Of a DNA stretch of 64,000 bases, positions 44,660 to 53,928 are shown piece after piece. The stretch's first letter is position 1; the number at the start of each line of letters is the position of its first letter. The translations under genes were made by a program, and so were the position numbers. The notes beneath the pieces were generated by a model, which made no database searches, was not told where the DNA came from, and worked only from the letters and a program-made list of their open reading frames with translations. The stretch comes from Mesorhizobium sp. M4B.F.Ca.ET.058.02.1.1 (GTDB lineage Bacteria > Pseudomonadota > Alphaproteobacteria > Rhizobiales > Rhizobiaceae), in the NCBI RefSeq assembly GCF_003952505.1, contig NZ_CP034450.1:5601001-5665000 (forward strand), given 5' to 3'.

Positions 44660-44831
44660 TCCTGTCTTTCGGGTTTGATATCAACAGGCAAACGGCCATA
44701 GCCGCTATGCCTCCGCGGCGAGTTGCACCGCGAATTGTGGCGGCTGATAGCAGAATCAGGCCGTCCTGTCCACTGCCGAATGCAATCCGGCCGCCCCAAA
44801 TTGCAACCGGCCGCCGCCGGCCGGCGCTTAG

Positions 44832-45218
44832 CTAGGCGGTTGCCAGGTGAAGGCGGGCGAAATCCTCGAAGAATTCGCCGTAGTCGCAGGTTATTTCCTC
44901 GCCGGCGGCGATGTCGCAGGTCGCGGTCGCGCCGCCATATTGCGAGAAGTCGGTGTTCGGCCGCTCGGCATGGTTCATGAAACGGCCATTGTCGACCTCA
45001 TAGACCATGAAGCCAGGCCGGTCGGGGCTGGGATAGGCGTAGCGGTCGAGCAACTCTTTCAGATGCGGAGGGGCCGCCTCGTATTTCTCGATCGGGATCA
45101 GCCGGTCGAAATCGGGATCGAGGCGCCAGATCGAGGCCCCCTTGCGGATCGGCTCGGCGGCGAAAACGCCGACGCCTTCGATGGCGCTCTGGGCGACGTA
45201 GGTCCTGATCAGCAGCAT
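44832..45218 (-). CDS. SET domain protein
   Basis: A 128-aa stand-alone SET domain starting MLLIRTYVAQSAIEGVGVFA. The GVGVFAAEPIRKGASIW start, NHAERPNTDF (the N-H-x4-N-type motif) and ITCDYGEFFEDF match SET methyltransferases. It lacks pre- and post-SET cysteines, like other short bacterial SET proteins. It is predicted to use SAM to methylate a lysine; target unknown (the family is thought to act on small substrates such as ribosomal or DNA-binding proteins). Confidence 0.85.
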   Translation of the reverse strand: MLLIRTYVAQSAIEGVGVFAAEPIRKGASIWRLDPDFDRLIPIEKYEAAPPHLKELLDRYAYPSPDRPGFMVYEVDNGRFMNHAERPNTDFSQYGGATATCDIAAGEEITCDYGEFFEDFARLHLATA

Positions 45219-45328
45219 CTTTTCCGATCCGTTTTCGACGGGAAAACGGAATCGTCAAATTGCGCCGAAATGCAAGGCTGCTTCGCGACTTTTTCGGCTG
45301 GCGGGCAGTGCTATGTCCGTCAATCCCT

Positions 45329-46082
45329 TCACGTCCGGTTGATCGAGACGCCGCCATCGGCAAACAGCGCGGTGCCGGTGGTGAAGCTCGACGCATCGGA
45401 AGCGAGGTAAAGCGCCGAGCGGGCGATCTCTTCAGGTTGGGCGACGCGCTTCAACGCATGCAGGTTTTCGACGAACGTCCGCGATTCAGGGGTCTTGAAT
45501 GTTGCCGCCGGCGTATCGGTGCCGCCCGGCAGCAGCGCGTTCACCCGCACCCCTCGCGGTCCGTACTCGGCGGCCAGCACTTGCGTCAATCAAACCGGCC
45601 TTGCTTGCGGCGTAGCTGGTCATGCCGGGCATGCCGACGGTGTGACCGACAAAAGTGGACGTGAAAATCAGCGAACCGCCACCCCGCTCGACCATCGCCG
45701 GCACCTGGTATTTCGCGCCGAGAAACGCGCTGGTGAGGTTGGTGTCGAGCGTCTCGCGCCAGTCGTCGAGCGACAGGTCGGAAATCGCCCCCATCTGGCC
45801 GACAGCGCCGACATTGTTGAAGGTGATGTCGAGGCCGCCGAACCTGTCGACCGCGAGATTGACGAGGGCTTTTGCGAAGGCTTCGTCGCGCACGTCGCCG
45901 GCCAGCGCGACCGCCGTGCCGTCGGCGTCCTCGATCTCGCCGACAATCCTGTCGAGCTCCGCCTGTCGGCGGGCGGCGACGATCAGCCGGGCACCCTGTT
46001 CGGCGAAAAGTTTCGCAGTGGCGCGGCCGATGCCGGAACTGGCGCCGGTGACGATGGCGACCTTGTCTGTCAGTGCGAACAT
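45329..46082 (-). pseudogene. SDR family oxidoreductase, frameshifted
   Basis: Reads from ATG 46082 ([20 protein letters not shown]) through the cofactor loop [18 protein letters not shown] and the catalytic YAASK, then breaks at SKAGLI near 45590. The remainder ([22 protein letters not shown] to 45329) is in another frame. By comparison with the usual SDR sequence KAGLIGLTQ, the coding strand has lost about five bases there (ATTG followed directly by ACGCAA). A 5-base loss is unlikely to be a sequencing slip, so it is called a pseudogene. It is upstream of, and divergent from, the sarcosine oxidase operon. Confidence 0.75.
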
Positions 46083-46349
46083 CTTCTGAGCATCCTTCTT
46101 TCGTGCCGGCCTTGCCAGCGATCGGACGCTTGGTCGCAAATGGCGGCGGTCCGAGCCACCCGAAAGCTGCATTGGGGTTTGTGCCGCGTGGCTTGGTGCT
46201 CGCCTGTGGATGTCACGGCGCAAAACGGCAAGCGCCGTCGCAAACAGCGCAAGGATGGCAGCGCGGTTTCGCTAGTGATACTCCTCGCGTGCCGAGGCGG
46301 GGATGCCCGGCCGCAAATCCGCGAAAGCTACTGGCGCGAGGCCTGGAAC

Positions 46350-47603
46350 GTGAAGAAATATTCGGTATTCGCCATTGCCCGCGAGGCCATGCGCGGCCAC
46401 AAGGGCTGGGAAGAGCAATGGTCTTCGCCGGAGCCGAAGAAGGAATACGACGTCATCATCGTCGGCGCCGGCGGCCATGGCCTGGCGACGGCCTACTACC
46501 TGGCCACCGTGCACGGCATCACCAATGTCGCGGTGCTGGAGAAGGGCTGGCTCGGCGGCGGCAACACCGGCCGCAACACCACCATTATCCGCTCCAACTA
46601 TCTCTATGACGAGAGCGCCGGCATCTATGACCATGCGCTGAAGCTGTGGGATGGGCTCTCGCAGGAGCTCAACTACAACGTCATGTACTCAGCGCGCGGC
46701 GTGATGATGCTCGCGCACAATGTGCACGACATCCAGGTGCTGAAGCGCCATGTGCACGCCAACCGCCTCAACGGCATCGACAATGAATGGCTGACGCCGG
46801 AGCAGGCGAAGGAGTTCTGCCCGCCGCTCAACATCTCCAAGGATGCGCGCTATCCCGTGGTGGGTGCGGCCCTGCAGCGGCGCGGCGGCACCGCGCGTCA
46901 CGACGCCGTCGCCTGGGGCTATGCCCGCGGCGCCTCGGCGCGCGGCGTCCACATCATCCAGAATTGCGAGGTCACCGGCGTCAAGCGGGCGCCGAACGGC
47001 GCGGTCATGGGCGTCGACACGACGCGCGGCTTCATCGGCGCCAAAAAGGTCGGCGTGGTCGCGGCCGGCCACTCCTCCGTCATCATGGATATGGCGGGCG
47101 TGCGCATGCCGCTGGAAAGCTATCCGCTGCAGGCGCTGGTCTCGGAGCCGGTCAAGCCGGTCGTGCCCTGCGTGATCATGTCGAACACGGTGCACGCCTA
47201 TATCTCGCAGTCGGACAAGGGCGAGCTGGTGATCGGCGCCGGTACCGACCAATATGTCTCCTATTCGCAGACCGGCGGCCTGCACATATTGCAGCATACG
47301 CTCGACGCCATCTGCGAGATGTTCCCGATCTTCACGCGCATGAAGATGCTGCGCTCCTGGGGCGGCATCGTCGACGTAACGCCGGACCGCTCGCCGATCC
47401 TGGCCAAGACGCCGGTCAAGGGCCTCTATGTCAATTGCGGCTGGGGCACGGGCGGCTTCAAGGCGACGCCGGGCTCGGGCCATGTCTTTGCGCATACGAT
47501 TGCCAAGGACGATCCGCACCCGATCAACGCGCCCTTCACCATCGAGCGCTTCCGCACCGGCCGTCTGATCGACGAGGCCGCGGCGGCGGCGGTGGCGCAC
47601 TGA
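46350..47603 (+). CDS. soxB: Sarcosine oxidase subunit beta
   Basis: FAD-dependent catalytic subunit of heterotetrameric sarcosine oxidase (sarcosine to glycine plus formaldehyde or methylene-THF). The 417-aa product starts at GTG 46350 ([16 protein letters not shown] follows the initiator). The FAD motif [18 protein letters not shown] is near residues 33-50. [18 protein letters not shown] (about 72-89) holds the flavin attachment region, and [15 protein letters not shown] lies near the C-terminus. GAGG lies about eight bases before the GTG. It is the first gene of the soxBDAG operon. Confidence 0.95.
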   Translation: MKKYSVFAIAREAMRGHKGWEEQWSSPEPKKEYDVIIVGAGGHGLATAYYLATVHGITNVAVLEKGWLGGGNTGRNTTIIRSNYLYDESAGIYDHALKLWDGLSQELNYNVMYSARGVMMLAHNVHDIQVLKRHVHANRLNGIDNEWLTPEQAKEFCPPLNISKDARYPVVGAALQRRGGTARHDAVAWGYARGASARGVHIIQNCEVTGVKRAPNGAVMGVDTTRGFIGAKKVGVVAAGHSSVIMDMAGVRMPLESYPLQALVSEPVKPVVPCVIMSNTVHAYISQSDKGELVIGAGTDQYVSYSQTGGLHILQHTLDAICEMFPIFTRMKMLRSWGGIVDVTPDRSPILAKTPVKGLYVNCGWGTGGFKATPGSGHVFAHTIAKDDPHPINAPFTIERFRTGRLIDEAAAAAVAH

Positions 47604-47666
47604 TGGTTGCCGAAAGGCTTTGCGACCAACCGGCCACCGGCCTCGGCGAATTGTAGGAAACAACAG

Positions 47667-47963
47667 ATGCTTCTCATCCGCTGCCCCTATTGCGAGGAAG
47701 AGCGCCCGGAACTCGAATTCCGCAACGCCGGCGAGGCGCATATCGCGCGCTCGACCAACATGGCCGGCGAAAGCGACGACGATTTCGAGAAGTTCTTCTT
47801 CATCCGTTCGAACCCCAAGGGCGTGATCTATGAGCGCTGGCGGCACATGCATGGCTGCGCGCGCTTCTTCAACGCCGTACGCGACACCGTCACCGACAAG
47901 TTCATCATGACCTACAAGGCCGGCGAGCCGAAGCCCGCGAAGCTGCCGGGAGCCTCGAAATGA
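47667..47963 (+). CDS. soxD: Sarcosine oxidase subunit delta
   Basis: A 98-aa zinc-binding subunit starting MLLIRCPYCEEERPELEFRN. Cys6 and Cys9, together with a later His-Cys pair (HMHGCARFFNAVRDT), form the zinc site of the family. It is essential for assembly of the heterotetramer. AGGAAAC precedes the ATG. Its stop overlaps the soxA start (ATGA at 47960-47963). Confidence 0.95.
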   Translation: MLLIRCPYCEEERPELEFRNAGEAHIARSTNMAGESDDDFEKFFFIRSNPKGVIYERWRHMHGCARFFNAVRDTVTDKFIMTYKAGEPKPAKLPGASK

Positions 47964-50953
47964 CCCCCTCCTTCCGAATTTCCGGCGCTGGCCGCCTCAA
48001 GCAGGCAAAGACTGCTCGCTTCAGCTTCGACGGCCAGGCCTATACCGGTGTCGAGGGCGATACGCTCGCTTCCGCGCTGCTCGCCAACGGCGTCCATCTC
48101 GTCGGTCGTTCGTTCAAGTATCACCGGCCGCGCGGCTTCCTTTCCGCCGGCGCCGAGGAGCCGAACGCCCTGGTGCAGATCGTGCGTGACGACGCGCGCA
48201 AGACGCCGAATGTGCGCGCGACCGTGCAGGAGCTCTATGACGGGCTCACCGCCAACTCGCAGAACCGCTGGCCGTCGCTCGCTTTCGACGTCGGCGCGGT
48301 CAACGACATCGCCTCGCCGCTGTTCTCGGCCGGTTTCTACTACAAGACCTTCATGTGGCCGAAGGCGGCCTGGAAGAGCCTCTACGAGCCGAAGATCCGC
48401 GCCGCGGCAGGTCTCGGCGTTTCGCCGGACAAGCCGGACCCCGACCACTATGGCGCGCGCTATGCCCATTGCGAGGTGCTGGTGCTGGGCGGCGGTGCGG
48501 CCGGCATCGCGGCGGCACTTGCCGCCGCCGAGACTGGCGTCAGGGTGATCCTCGCCGACGAGCAGGCCGAGTTCGGCGGCAGCCTGCGCTTCGAGGCCGG
48601 CGCCAGGATTGACGGCGAGGACGGCTTTGCCTGGGCTCAAGGCGCGATCGCGAAGCTCAAGGCGATGGACAATGTCCGTTTGCTGACGCGCACGACGGCT
48701 TTTGGCTATTATGCGCAGAATTTCGTCGGGCTGGTCGAGCGGGTCAGCGACCATTTGCAGAACCCCGGCCGCGAACTGGCGCGCGAGCGTCTCTGGCAGG
48801 TCCGCGCCAGCCGAGTCGTGCTGGCGACCGGCGCCATCGAACGCCACATGGTGTTCGCCGACAACGACCGTCCAGGCGTCATGCTGGCCTCGGCCGCGCG
48901 CACCTATCTCAACCATTACGGCGTCGCCGTCGGCAGGAATGTCGGCGTCTACACGGCAAACGATTCCGCCTACGCGGCGGCGATCGACCTGAAGAAGGCC
49001 GGCGTCAACATCGCCGCTATCGTCGATCTGCGCGACAACCCGACCGGGGCGGCGATCGACGAGGCGCGGGGGCTCGGCATCGAGATCAATTTCGGCCGTG
49101 CGGTGGTCCGCGCCGGCGGCAAGCTGCGCGTATCGTCGATGACCGTCCAGCCGAAGAATGGCGGCGGCGAACGCACCATCCCGGTCGACGCGATCCTGAT
49201 GTCGGCCGGCTGGACGCCGTCGGTGCATCTGTTCTCGCAGTCGCGCGGCAAGGTCGCCTTCAACGAGGAGACACGGCGCTTCGTGCCGGGAACCTACGCG
49301 CAGGACTGCGTCTCGGTCGGCGCCTGCAACGGCACGGATGGCCTCGACGCGACGGTCGACGAGGCCTATGCGGCCGGCGCCAAGGCGGCGAAGGAGGCCG
49401 GCGGCAAGGCGGGTAAAGGCGCCAAGCCGAAGGTCGATGCCGGCGAGAGCTGGTCGCGCGGCATGCTGGGCGCCGCGCCCGGCGCCGGACAGGGCACGAC
49501 GGTCAAGGCCTTCGTCGATTTCCAGAACGACGTCACCGCCAAGGACATCCGCCAGGCGGTGCATGAAGGCATGCACTCGATCGAGCACGTCAAGCGCTTC
49601 ACCACCAACGGCATGGCGACCGACCAGGGCAAGACGTCCAACATGCACGGCCTGGCGATTGCCGCCGAGACGCTCGGCAAGCCGATCCCGCAGGTCGGCC
49701 TCACCACCTTCCGCGCACCCTATACGCCGGTCACCTTCGGCTCGATCGTCGGCCATGCGCGCGGCGCGCTGTTCGACCCGACGCGTCGGACGGCGATCCA
49801 TCCCTGGGCCGCCGCGCAAGGGGCGGTGTTCGAGGATGTCGGCCAGTGGAAGCGCGCCTGGTACTTCCCCCGGGGAGCCGAGGACATGCACGCCGCCGTC
49901 GACCGCGAATGCGTGACGGTGCGCAAGACGGCCGGACTGTTCGACGCCTCGACGCTGGGCAAGATCGAGGTGGTCGGACCGGACGCGGCCAAGTTCATGG
50001 AGCTGCTCTACACCAATCCGTGGGAGAAGCTGGAGCCCGGCCGCTGCCGCTATGGCATCATGCTGCGCGAGGACGGCTTCATCTACGACGACGGCGTCGT
50101 CGGCAGGCTGGCGCCGGACCGCTTCCACGTGACGACGACGACGGGCGGCGCGCCGCGCGTCATGCACCATATGGAGGACTATCTCCAGACCGAGTTCCCG
50201 CATCTCAATGTCTGGCTGACCTCGATCACCGAGCAGTGGGCGGTCATCGCCGTGCAGGGACCGAAGTCGCGCGACATCATCGCGCCGCTGGTCGAAGGCA
50301 TCGACATGTCGGACGAGGCGCTGCCGCATATGTCGGTGCGCGAAGGCAGGATCTGCGGCGTGCCGACGCGGCTGTTCCGCATGTCGTTCACCGGCGAGCG
50401 CGGCTTCGAGGTCAACGTGCCGGCCGACTACGGCCAGGCGGTCTGGGAGGCGCTGTGGGCCGAAGGCCAGAAACATGGCGCCTGCGCCTACGGCACCGAG
50501 TCCATGCACGTGCTGCGCGCCGAGAAGGGCTACATCATCGTCGGCCAGGATACCGACGGCACGGTGACGCCGAACGATGCAGCCCTCGACTGGGCGGTCG
50601 GCAAGAAGAAGGCTGACTTCGTCGGCATCCGTGGTCTGACGCGGCCGGACCTTGTCGCCAAGGGTCGCAAGCAGCTTGTCGGCCTCAAGACCAAGGACCC
50701 CAAGGTGGTGCTGGAGGAGGGCGCGCAGATCGTCGAGGATCCTGGCCAAGCAATCCCGATGAAGATGATCGGCCACGTCACCTCCAGCTACTGGTCGGAG
50801 AATTGCGGCCGTTCGATCGCGCTGGCGTTGGTCGCCGGCGGACGCGACCGCATGGGCAAGACGCTCTATGTGCCGATGCCAAACGGGACGATCGAGGTGG
50901 AAGTCACCGGCATGGTGTTCTTCGACGAGAAGGGGGAGCGCCTCAATGGCTAA
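47960..50953 (+). CDS. soxA: Sarcosine oxidase subunit alpha
   Basis: The 997-aa subunit has three parts. An N-terminal ferredoxin-like (Fer2_4) region has DGQAYTGVEGDTLASALLAN near residue 24. An NAD-binding two-dinucleotide-fold domain starts at about 170 (VLVLGGGAAGIAAALAAAETG). A C-terminal GcvT-like domain (about 610-997), with GKIEVVGPDAAKFM and GERGFEVNVPADYG, folds formaldehyde onto tetrahydrofolate. Length matches TsoA/SoxA. It overlaps soxD at the start and soxG at the end by eight bases. The 1172-codon opposite-strand frame is a shadow. Confidence 0.96.
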   Translation: MTPSFRISGAGRLKQAKTARFSFDGQAYTGVEGDTLASALLANGVHLVGRSFKYHRPRGFLSAGAEEPNALVQIVRDDARKTPNVRATVQELYDGLTANSQNRWPSLAFDVGAVNDIASPLFSAGFYYKTFMWPKAAWKSLYEPKIRAAAGLGVSPDKPDPDHYGARYAHCEVLVLGGGAAGIAAALAAAETGVRVILADEQAEFGGSLRFEAGARIDGEDGFAWAQGAIAKLKAMDNVRLLTRTTAFGYYAQNFVGLVERVSDHLQNPGRELARERLWQVRASRVVLATGAIERHMVFADNDRPGVMLASAARTYLNHYGVAVGRNVGVYTANDSAYAAAIDLKKAGVNIAAIVDLRDNPTGAAIDEARGLGIEINFGRAVVRAGGKLRVSSMTVQPKNGGGERTIPVDAILMSAGWTPSVHLFSQSRGKVAFNEETRRFVPGTYAQDCVSVGACNGTDGLDATVDEAYAAGAKAAKEAGGKAGKGAKPKVDAGESWSRGMLGAAPGAGQGTTVKAFVDFQNDVTAKDIRQAVHEGMHSIEHVKRFTTNGMATDQGKTSNMHGLAIAAETLGKPIPQVGLTTFRAPYTPVTFGSIVGHARGALFDPTRRTAIHPWAAAQGAVFEDVGQWKRAWYFPRGAEDMHAAVDRECVTVRKTAGLFDASTLGKIEVVGPDAAKFMELLYTNPWEKLEPGRCRYGIMLREDGFIYDDGVVGRLAPDRFHVTTTTGGAPRVMHHMEDYLQTEFPHLNVWLTSITEQWAVIAVQGPKSRDIIAPLVEGIDMSDEALPHMSVREGRICGVPTRLFRMSFTGERGFEVNVPADYGQAVWEALWAEGQKHGACAYGTESMHVLRAEKGYIIVGQDTDGTVTPNDAALDWAVGKKKADFVGIRGLTRPDLVAKGRKQLVGLKTKDPKVVLEEGAQIVEDPGQAIPMKMIGHVTSSYWSENCGRSIALALVAGGRDRMGKTLYVPMPNGTIEVEVTGMVFFDEKGERLNG

Positions 50954-51524
50954 GGCTGCCGCAAAGACAACCGCTGCCGGCTCGCCGGCCGAGCGCCGTC
51001 CGGCGCTGGCCGGGCGCACGATAGAGGCGAAGGGCGTCACGCTTGCAGTGCTGCCGCCGGCCGAGCGCATTTCGGTGCGCGCGCCGGAGGCTTCGCTGAC
51101 CGCGCTTTCGAAGGCGCTCGGCGTGAGCTTGCCGGCAAAGCCGAAGACCTCGGCGGCCAAGGCAGGGCGCACGGCGCTCTGGCTCGGGCCGGACGAATGG
51201 CTGGTGATCGACGAGGCGGGCAAGGATCCGCTCGCCGACTGCGCCAAGGTGACGGCGCTGCATTCGGCGGTCGGCATCTCGCATCGCAACGTCGCCTTTT
51301 CCGTCACCGGCCCGGCTGCCGCCGTGACCGTCAACTCCGGCTGCCCGCAAGATCTCTCTCTTGACGCGTTCCCGGTCGGCGCGGCTTCGCGCACCATCCT
51401 CGGCAAGGCCGAGATCGTGCTGCTGCGCACGGCGGCGGACGCCTTCCGGGTCGAATGCTGGCGTTCGTTCTCGGACTATGTCTTTACTCTGCTGTCGGAA
51501 GCGGCGAGCGACGCGGCGAACTGA
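50946..51524 (+). CDS. soxG: Sarcosine oxidase subunit gamma
   Basis: A 192-aa gamma subunit starting MAKAAAKTTAAGSPAERRPA. The GcvT-like fold shows WLGPDEWLVIDE, the VTALHSAVGISHRNVAFSVTG block, and LRTAADAFRVECWRSFSDYV, all typical of SoxG. It is the last gene of soxBDAG and starts within the end of soxA (GGGGGAG ribosome site). Confidence 0.93.
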   Translation: MAKAAAKTTAAGSPAERRPALAGRTIEAKGVTLAVLPPAERISVRAPEASLTALSKALGVSLPAKPKTSAAKAGRTALWLGPDEWLVIDEAGKDPLADCAKVTALHSAVGISHRNVAFSVTGPAAAVTVNSGCPQDLSLDAFPVGAASRTILGKAEIVLLRTAADAFRVECWRSFSDYVFTLLSEAASDAAN

Positions 51525-51806
<282 letters not shown>

Positions 51807-51816
51807 TCGATCCAGC

Positions 51817-51850
51817 AAAAAAGGGCGGTCAGGATATCCTGCCGCCCTTT
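51817..51850 (-). terminator. Rho-independent terminator of the DUF680 gene
   Basis: AAAGGGCGG and CCGCCCTTT arms enclose the self-complementary CAGGATATCCTG (one unpaired base), giving a long stem. On the minus strand it is followed by a run of T, so it terminates the leftward DUF680 transcript, and it may also stop the rightward small-protein gene. Confidence 0.85.
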
Positions 51851-51876
51851 GAGTATTTCGTGGCGTTCGAACCGCC

Positions 51877-52125
51877 TTAGAACGTGCTGGGAACGATCCA
51901 CGGATCGATTTCGATGCCCAGACGCTGGCCCTTGGCGGCGTCGGTCTTGGTCGTCGCGCCGGTCTTTTCGACGGAGCCGGTCGTGCCGCAATCGAGCTTC
52001 ACATTGGCGTTGGTCTGGATGCAAGCCGCGGCAGGAGCCTGCTTGGCCTGATGGCTGGTGCCGGCGAAAGCGGCGCCCGAGAAAGCCAGGACGGTAGCGA
52101 TAGCGAGGATTGTCTTTTTCATCAT
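51877..52125 (-). CDS. DUF680-type small secreted protein
   Basis: An 82-aa product starting MMKKTILAIATVLAFSGAAF with signal cleavage after AFA. The mature part is short, with two Cys (ACIQTNANVKLDCGTTGS), probably a disulfide, and an IEIDPWIVPSTF end. Size, signal and the K-T-(I/V)-L-A start fit DUF680, a family found mostly in Mesorhizobium; the family call is by recall. Function unknown. GGAGAAAG precedes the start. Its promoter is overlaid by three palindromes, so tight repression is likely. Confidence 0.75.
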   Translation of the reverse strand: MMKKTILAIATVLAFSGAAFAGTSHQAKQAPAAACIQTNANVKLDCGTTGSVEKTGATTKTDAAKGQRLGIEIDPWIVPSTF

Positions 52126-52146
52126 CTTTCTCCGGTCAATCTTTTT

Positions 52147-52218
52147 CGTACATGTACGATACGGCGTACATATACGTCCGGCGGAGTGCGAGTTCAAGTG
52201 AGAAATCGTACATGTACG
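52147..52218 (-). promoter_or_regulatory. Promoter of the DUF680 gene with three palindromic operators
   Basis: Three 12-bp palindromes: CGTACATGTACG at 52147-52158 and 52207-52218 (perfect), and CGTACATATACG at 52165-52176 (one mismatched pair). On the minus strand a -35 TTGAAC (52192-52197) and -10 TATATG (52169-52174) are 17 bases apart. The middle operator covers the -10, one lies just downstream of the start and one upstream of the -35: an arrangement for repression. Confidence 0.75.
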
Positions 52219-52341
52219 GTCAAATTTTCTGAAAATACGAAAATGTCGCACGGCGCGACGCCCGGCCAGATCGGACTGTAAAAACCGGGGGTTCGCTTCT
52301 GCGCAATTCCGGCCCAAAACCGCTGGGCGGAATTGCTCCAG

Positions 52342-52986
52342 TCAGCAGTTGACTGGCGTTTCGGTCAGCGGCGGCACGTTCTGCGTCGAAAGCGAGGCAA
52401 GCGTGAAATCGCACATCCGCTTCACGAAAGCCTGCGGGTCGCCGAACGGATAGAAGGGGAAGGTGATCAAGAGCGAGATCGTGCCGTGGCCGACCGCCCA
52501 GAGCATGGTGGCGATGGCGCGCGGGTCGCCCTTGAGCTTGCCGGCGGCGACACAGGCCTCGACCCTGCTGATCAGCACTTTCATCGCCGGATTACCCTCT
52601 TCCATGTCCTCGTAGCTGCGGCCTTCCGGCAGCCGCGTCTTCTCGGTCATGAAGACGGTGCGGTATTCGTTGGGATTGCCGAGGCCGAAGGCGGCGTACT
52701 CGGTCATCACCGCCTGCAGGGCCTCGATCGGATCGTCGGCGGGGTGCGCCTCGATGCGCCGCGCCAGCGTCTCGAAGGCGTCCTCGGCCAGCGCGAACAG
52801 GATGTCCTGCTTGTCGGCGAAGTAGGAATAGACCGACATCGGCGCGTAGCCGACCCGCTTGGCCAGCTTGCGGATGGTCAGGCCCTCATAGCCTTCTTCC
52901 TGAACGAGCTTGTGGGCCGCTTCGACGAGTTCGGAGCGCAGCTCTGCTTTCTGTTTTTCGCGGCGTGTCTGGACGCTCAACGGCAA
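52342..52986 (-). CDS. TetR family transcriptional regulator
   Basis: A 214-aa regulator with TTG start at 52986 (PLSVQTRREKQKAELRSELV follows the initiator). The start is placed there because AAGGCAGG lies just upstream and the promoter (53023-53050) is inside the only longer reading. The TetR DNA-binding domain (about residues 14-60) has LTIRKLAKRVGYAPMSVYSYF. The ligand domain has YRTVFMTEKTRL, resembling WHG-type C-terminal domains. Likely targets are its own promoter and the DUF680 promoter (shared half-sites), or the catabolic genes just upstream of it. Confidence 0.88.
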   Translation of the reverse strand: MPLSVQTRREKQKAELRSELVEAAHKLVQEEGYEGLTIRKLAKRVGYAPMSVYSYFADKQDILFALAEDAFETLARRIEAHPADDPIEALQAVMTEYAAFGLGNPNEYRTVFMTEKTRLPEGRSYEDMEEGNPAMKVLISRVEACVAAGKLKGDPRAIATMLWAVGHGTISLLITFPFYPFGDPQAFVKRMCDFTLASLSTQNVPPLTETPVNC

Positions 52987-53022
52987 GGTTTGCCTGCCTT
53001 CGTTGGTTGGTTGCCTTGTTAA

Positions 53023-53050
53023 ATTATATACGCTGTACGGAAACGAACAA
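53023..53050 (-). promoter_or_regulatory. Promoter of the tetR gene with operator-like half-sites
   Basis: On the minus strand -35 TTGTTC (53045-53050) and -10 TATAAT (53023-53028), 16 bases apart. The spacer contains TGTACG (53034-53039) and TATACG (53027-53032) on the plus strand, the same half-sites that form the three palindromes at 52147-52218. Confidence 0.65.
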
Positions 53051-53133
53051 GTGCGTGGCAGGTTCCCCAACGTCCGCCCTAACCCTTTGTTCCAACGCAA
53101 TTCCGGACGGAAAATCGCTTTGGGCGGCCTGCC

Positions 53134-53910
53134 CTAGATGGCGCCGATGCCGCCGTCGAGCGCCAGCGCATGGCCGGTCATGAAGGAGTTGGCGGGATCG
53201 GCAAGAAACAGGACCCCCGTTGTGATCTCGTCAACCTCGCCGACCCGCTTCATCGGCACGCCGCGCGTGAGTTCGGCAATCGCCTCGGCTTCCGGGGAGC
53301 TGCTGGCGCGGACGAAGCCGTCCACCATCGCGGTCCTGGTATGCGCGGGACAGACTGCGTTGATGCGCACGCCCTTGGTGGCATATTCGGCAGCGGCCGA
53401 GCGCGTCAGCCCGACAACGCCATGCTTGGCGGCGGCATAGACCGACAGCTTGGGCGCGCCGGACAGGCCGGCGACAGAGGCGACGTTGACGATGACGCCG
53501 CCCTTGCCGCTTGCCTTGAACTGCCGTTCCATCTGCGGGATCTGATGCTTCATGGCGTAGAAAACGCCGAGCAGGTCGACCTCCAGCACCCGGCGTGCTT
53601 CATCCGAGGCCACCTGCGGCAGGCGCACGAAAGCATGGACGATGCCGGCATTGTTGACGGCGATGTCCAGCCGGCCGAATTTTTGCACCGCCAGGTCGAC
53701 GAGATCCTCGGAGAGTTTCTCGTCAGCGATGTTGCCGGCGAGGATGGTCGACTCGACATCAAGCGTCGCGGCGAAATCGCGTAGCGCAGCCTCGTCGAGA
53801 TCCGATAGGACCAGCCGCGCACCTTCGGCGGCGAAGGCGTTTGCCGCGCCGCGGCCGAGGCCGCCGGTCGCACCGGTGATCAGCACCGTCGCTCCATCGA
53901 AACGGCCCAT
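53134..53910 (-). CDS. SDR family oxidoreductase
   Basis: A 258-aa classical SDR. Cofactor loop TGATGGLG (residues 13-20), NNAG (87-90), catalytic Ser145 (NVASVAG), Tyr158 and Lys162 (YAAAK), and the C-terminal MTGHALALDGG. An acidic residue after strand 2 (LVLSDLDE) indicates NAD preference. It is likely a hydroxyacyl dehydrogenase of the neighbouring acyl-CoA cluster; it lies 18 bases downstream of the kinase gene on the same strand. Confidence 0.92.
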   Translation of the reverse strand: MGRFDGATVLITGATGGLGRGAANAFAAEGARLVLSDLDEAALRDFAATLDVESTILAGNIADEKLSEDLVDLAVQKFGRLDIAVNNAGIVHAFVRLPQVASDEARRVLEVDLLGVFYAMKHQIPQMERQFKASGKGGVIVNVASVAGLSGAPKLSVYAAAKHGVVGLTRSAAAEYATKGVRINAVCPAHTRTAMVDGFVRASSSPEAEAIAELTRGVPMKRVGEVDEITTGVLFLADPANSFMTGHALALDGGIGAI

Positions 53911-53928
53911 CGCTCAGCTCTCCCATTG

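Noticed and set aside
47912..51430. 1172-codon open frame opposite soxA and soxG
   Set aside because: Composition is that of an antisense shadow of GC-rich codons, and soxA/soxG occupy the strand with correct motifs and overlaps.
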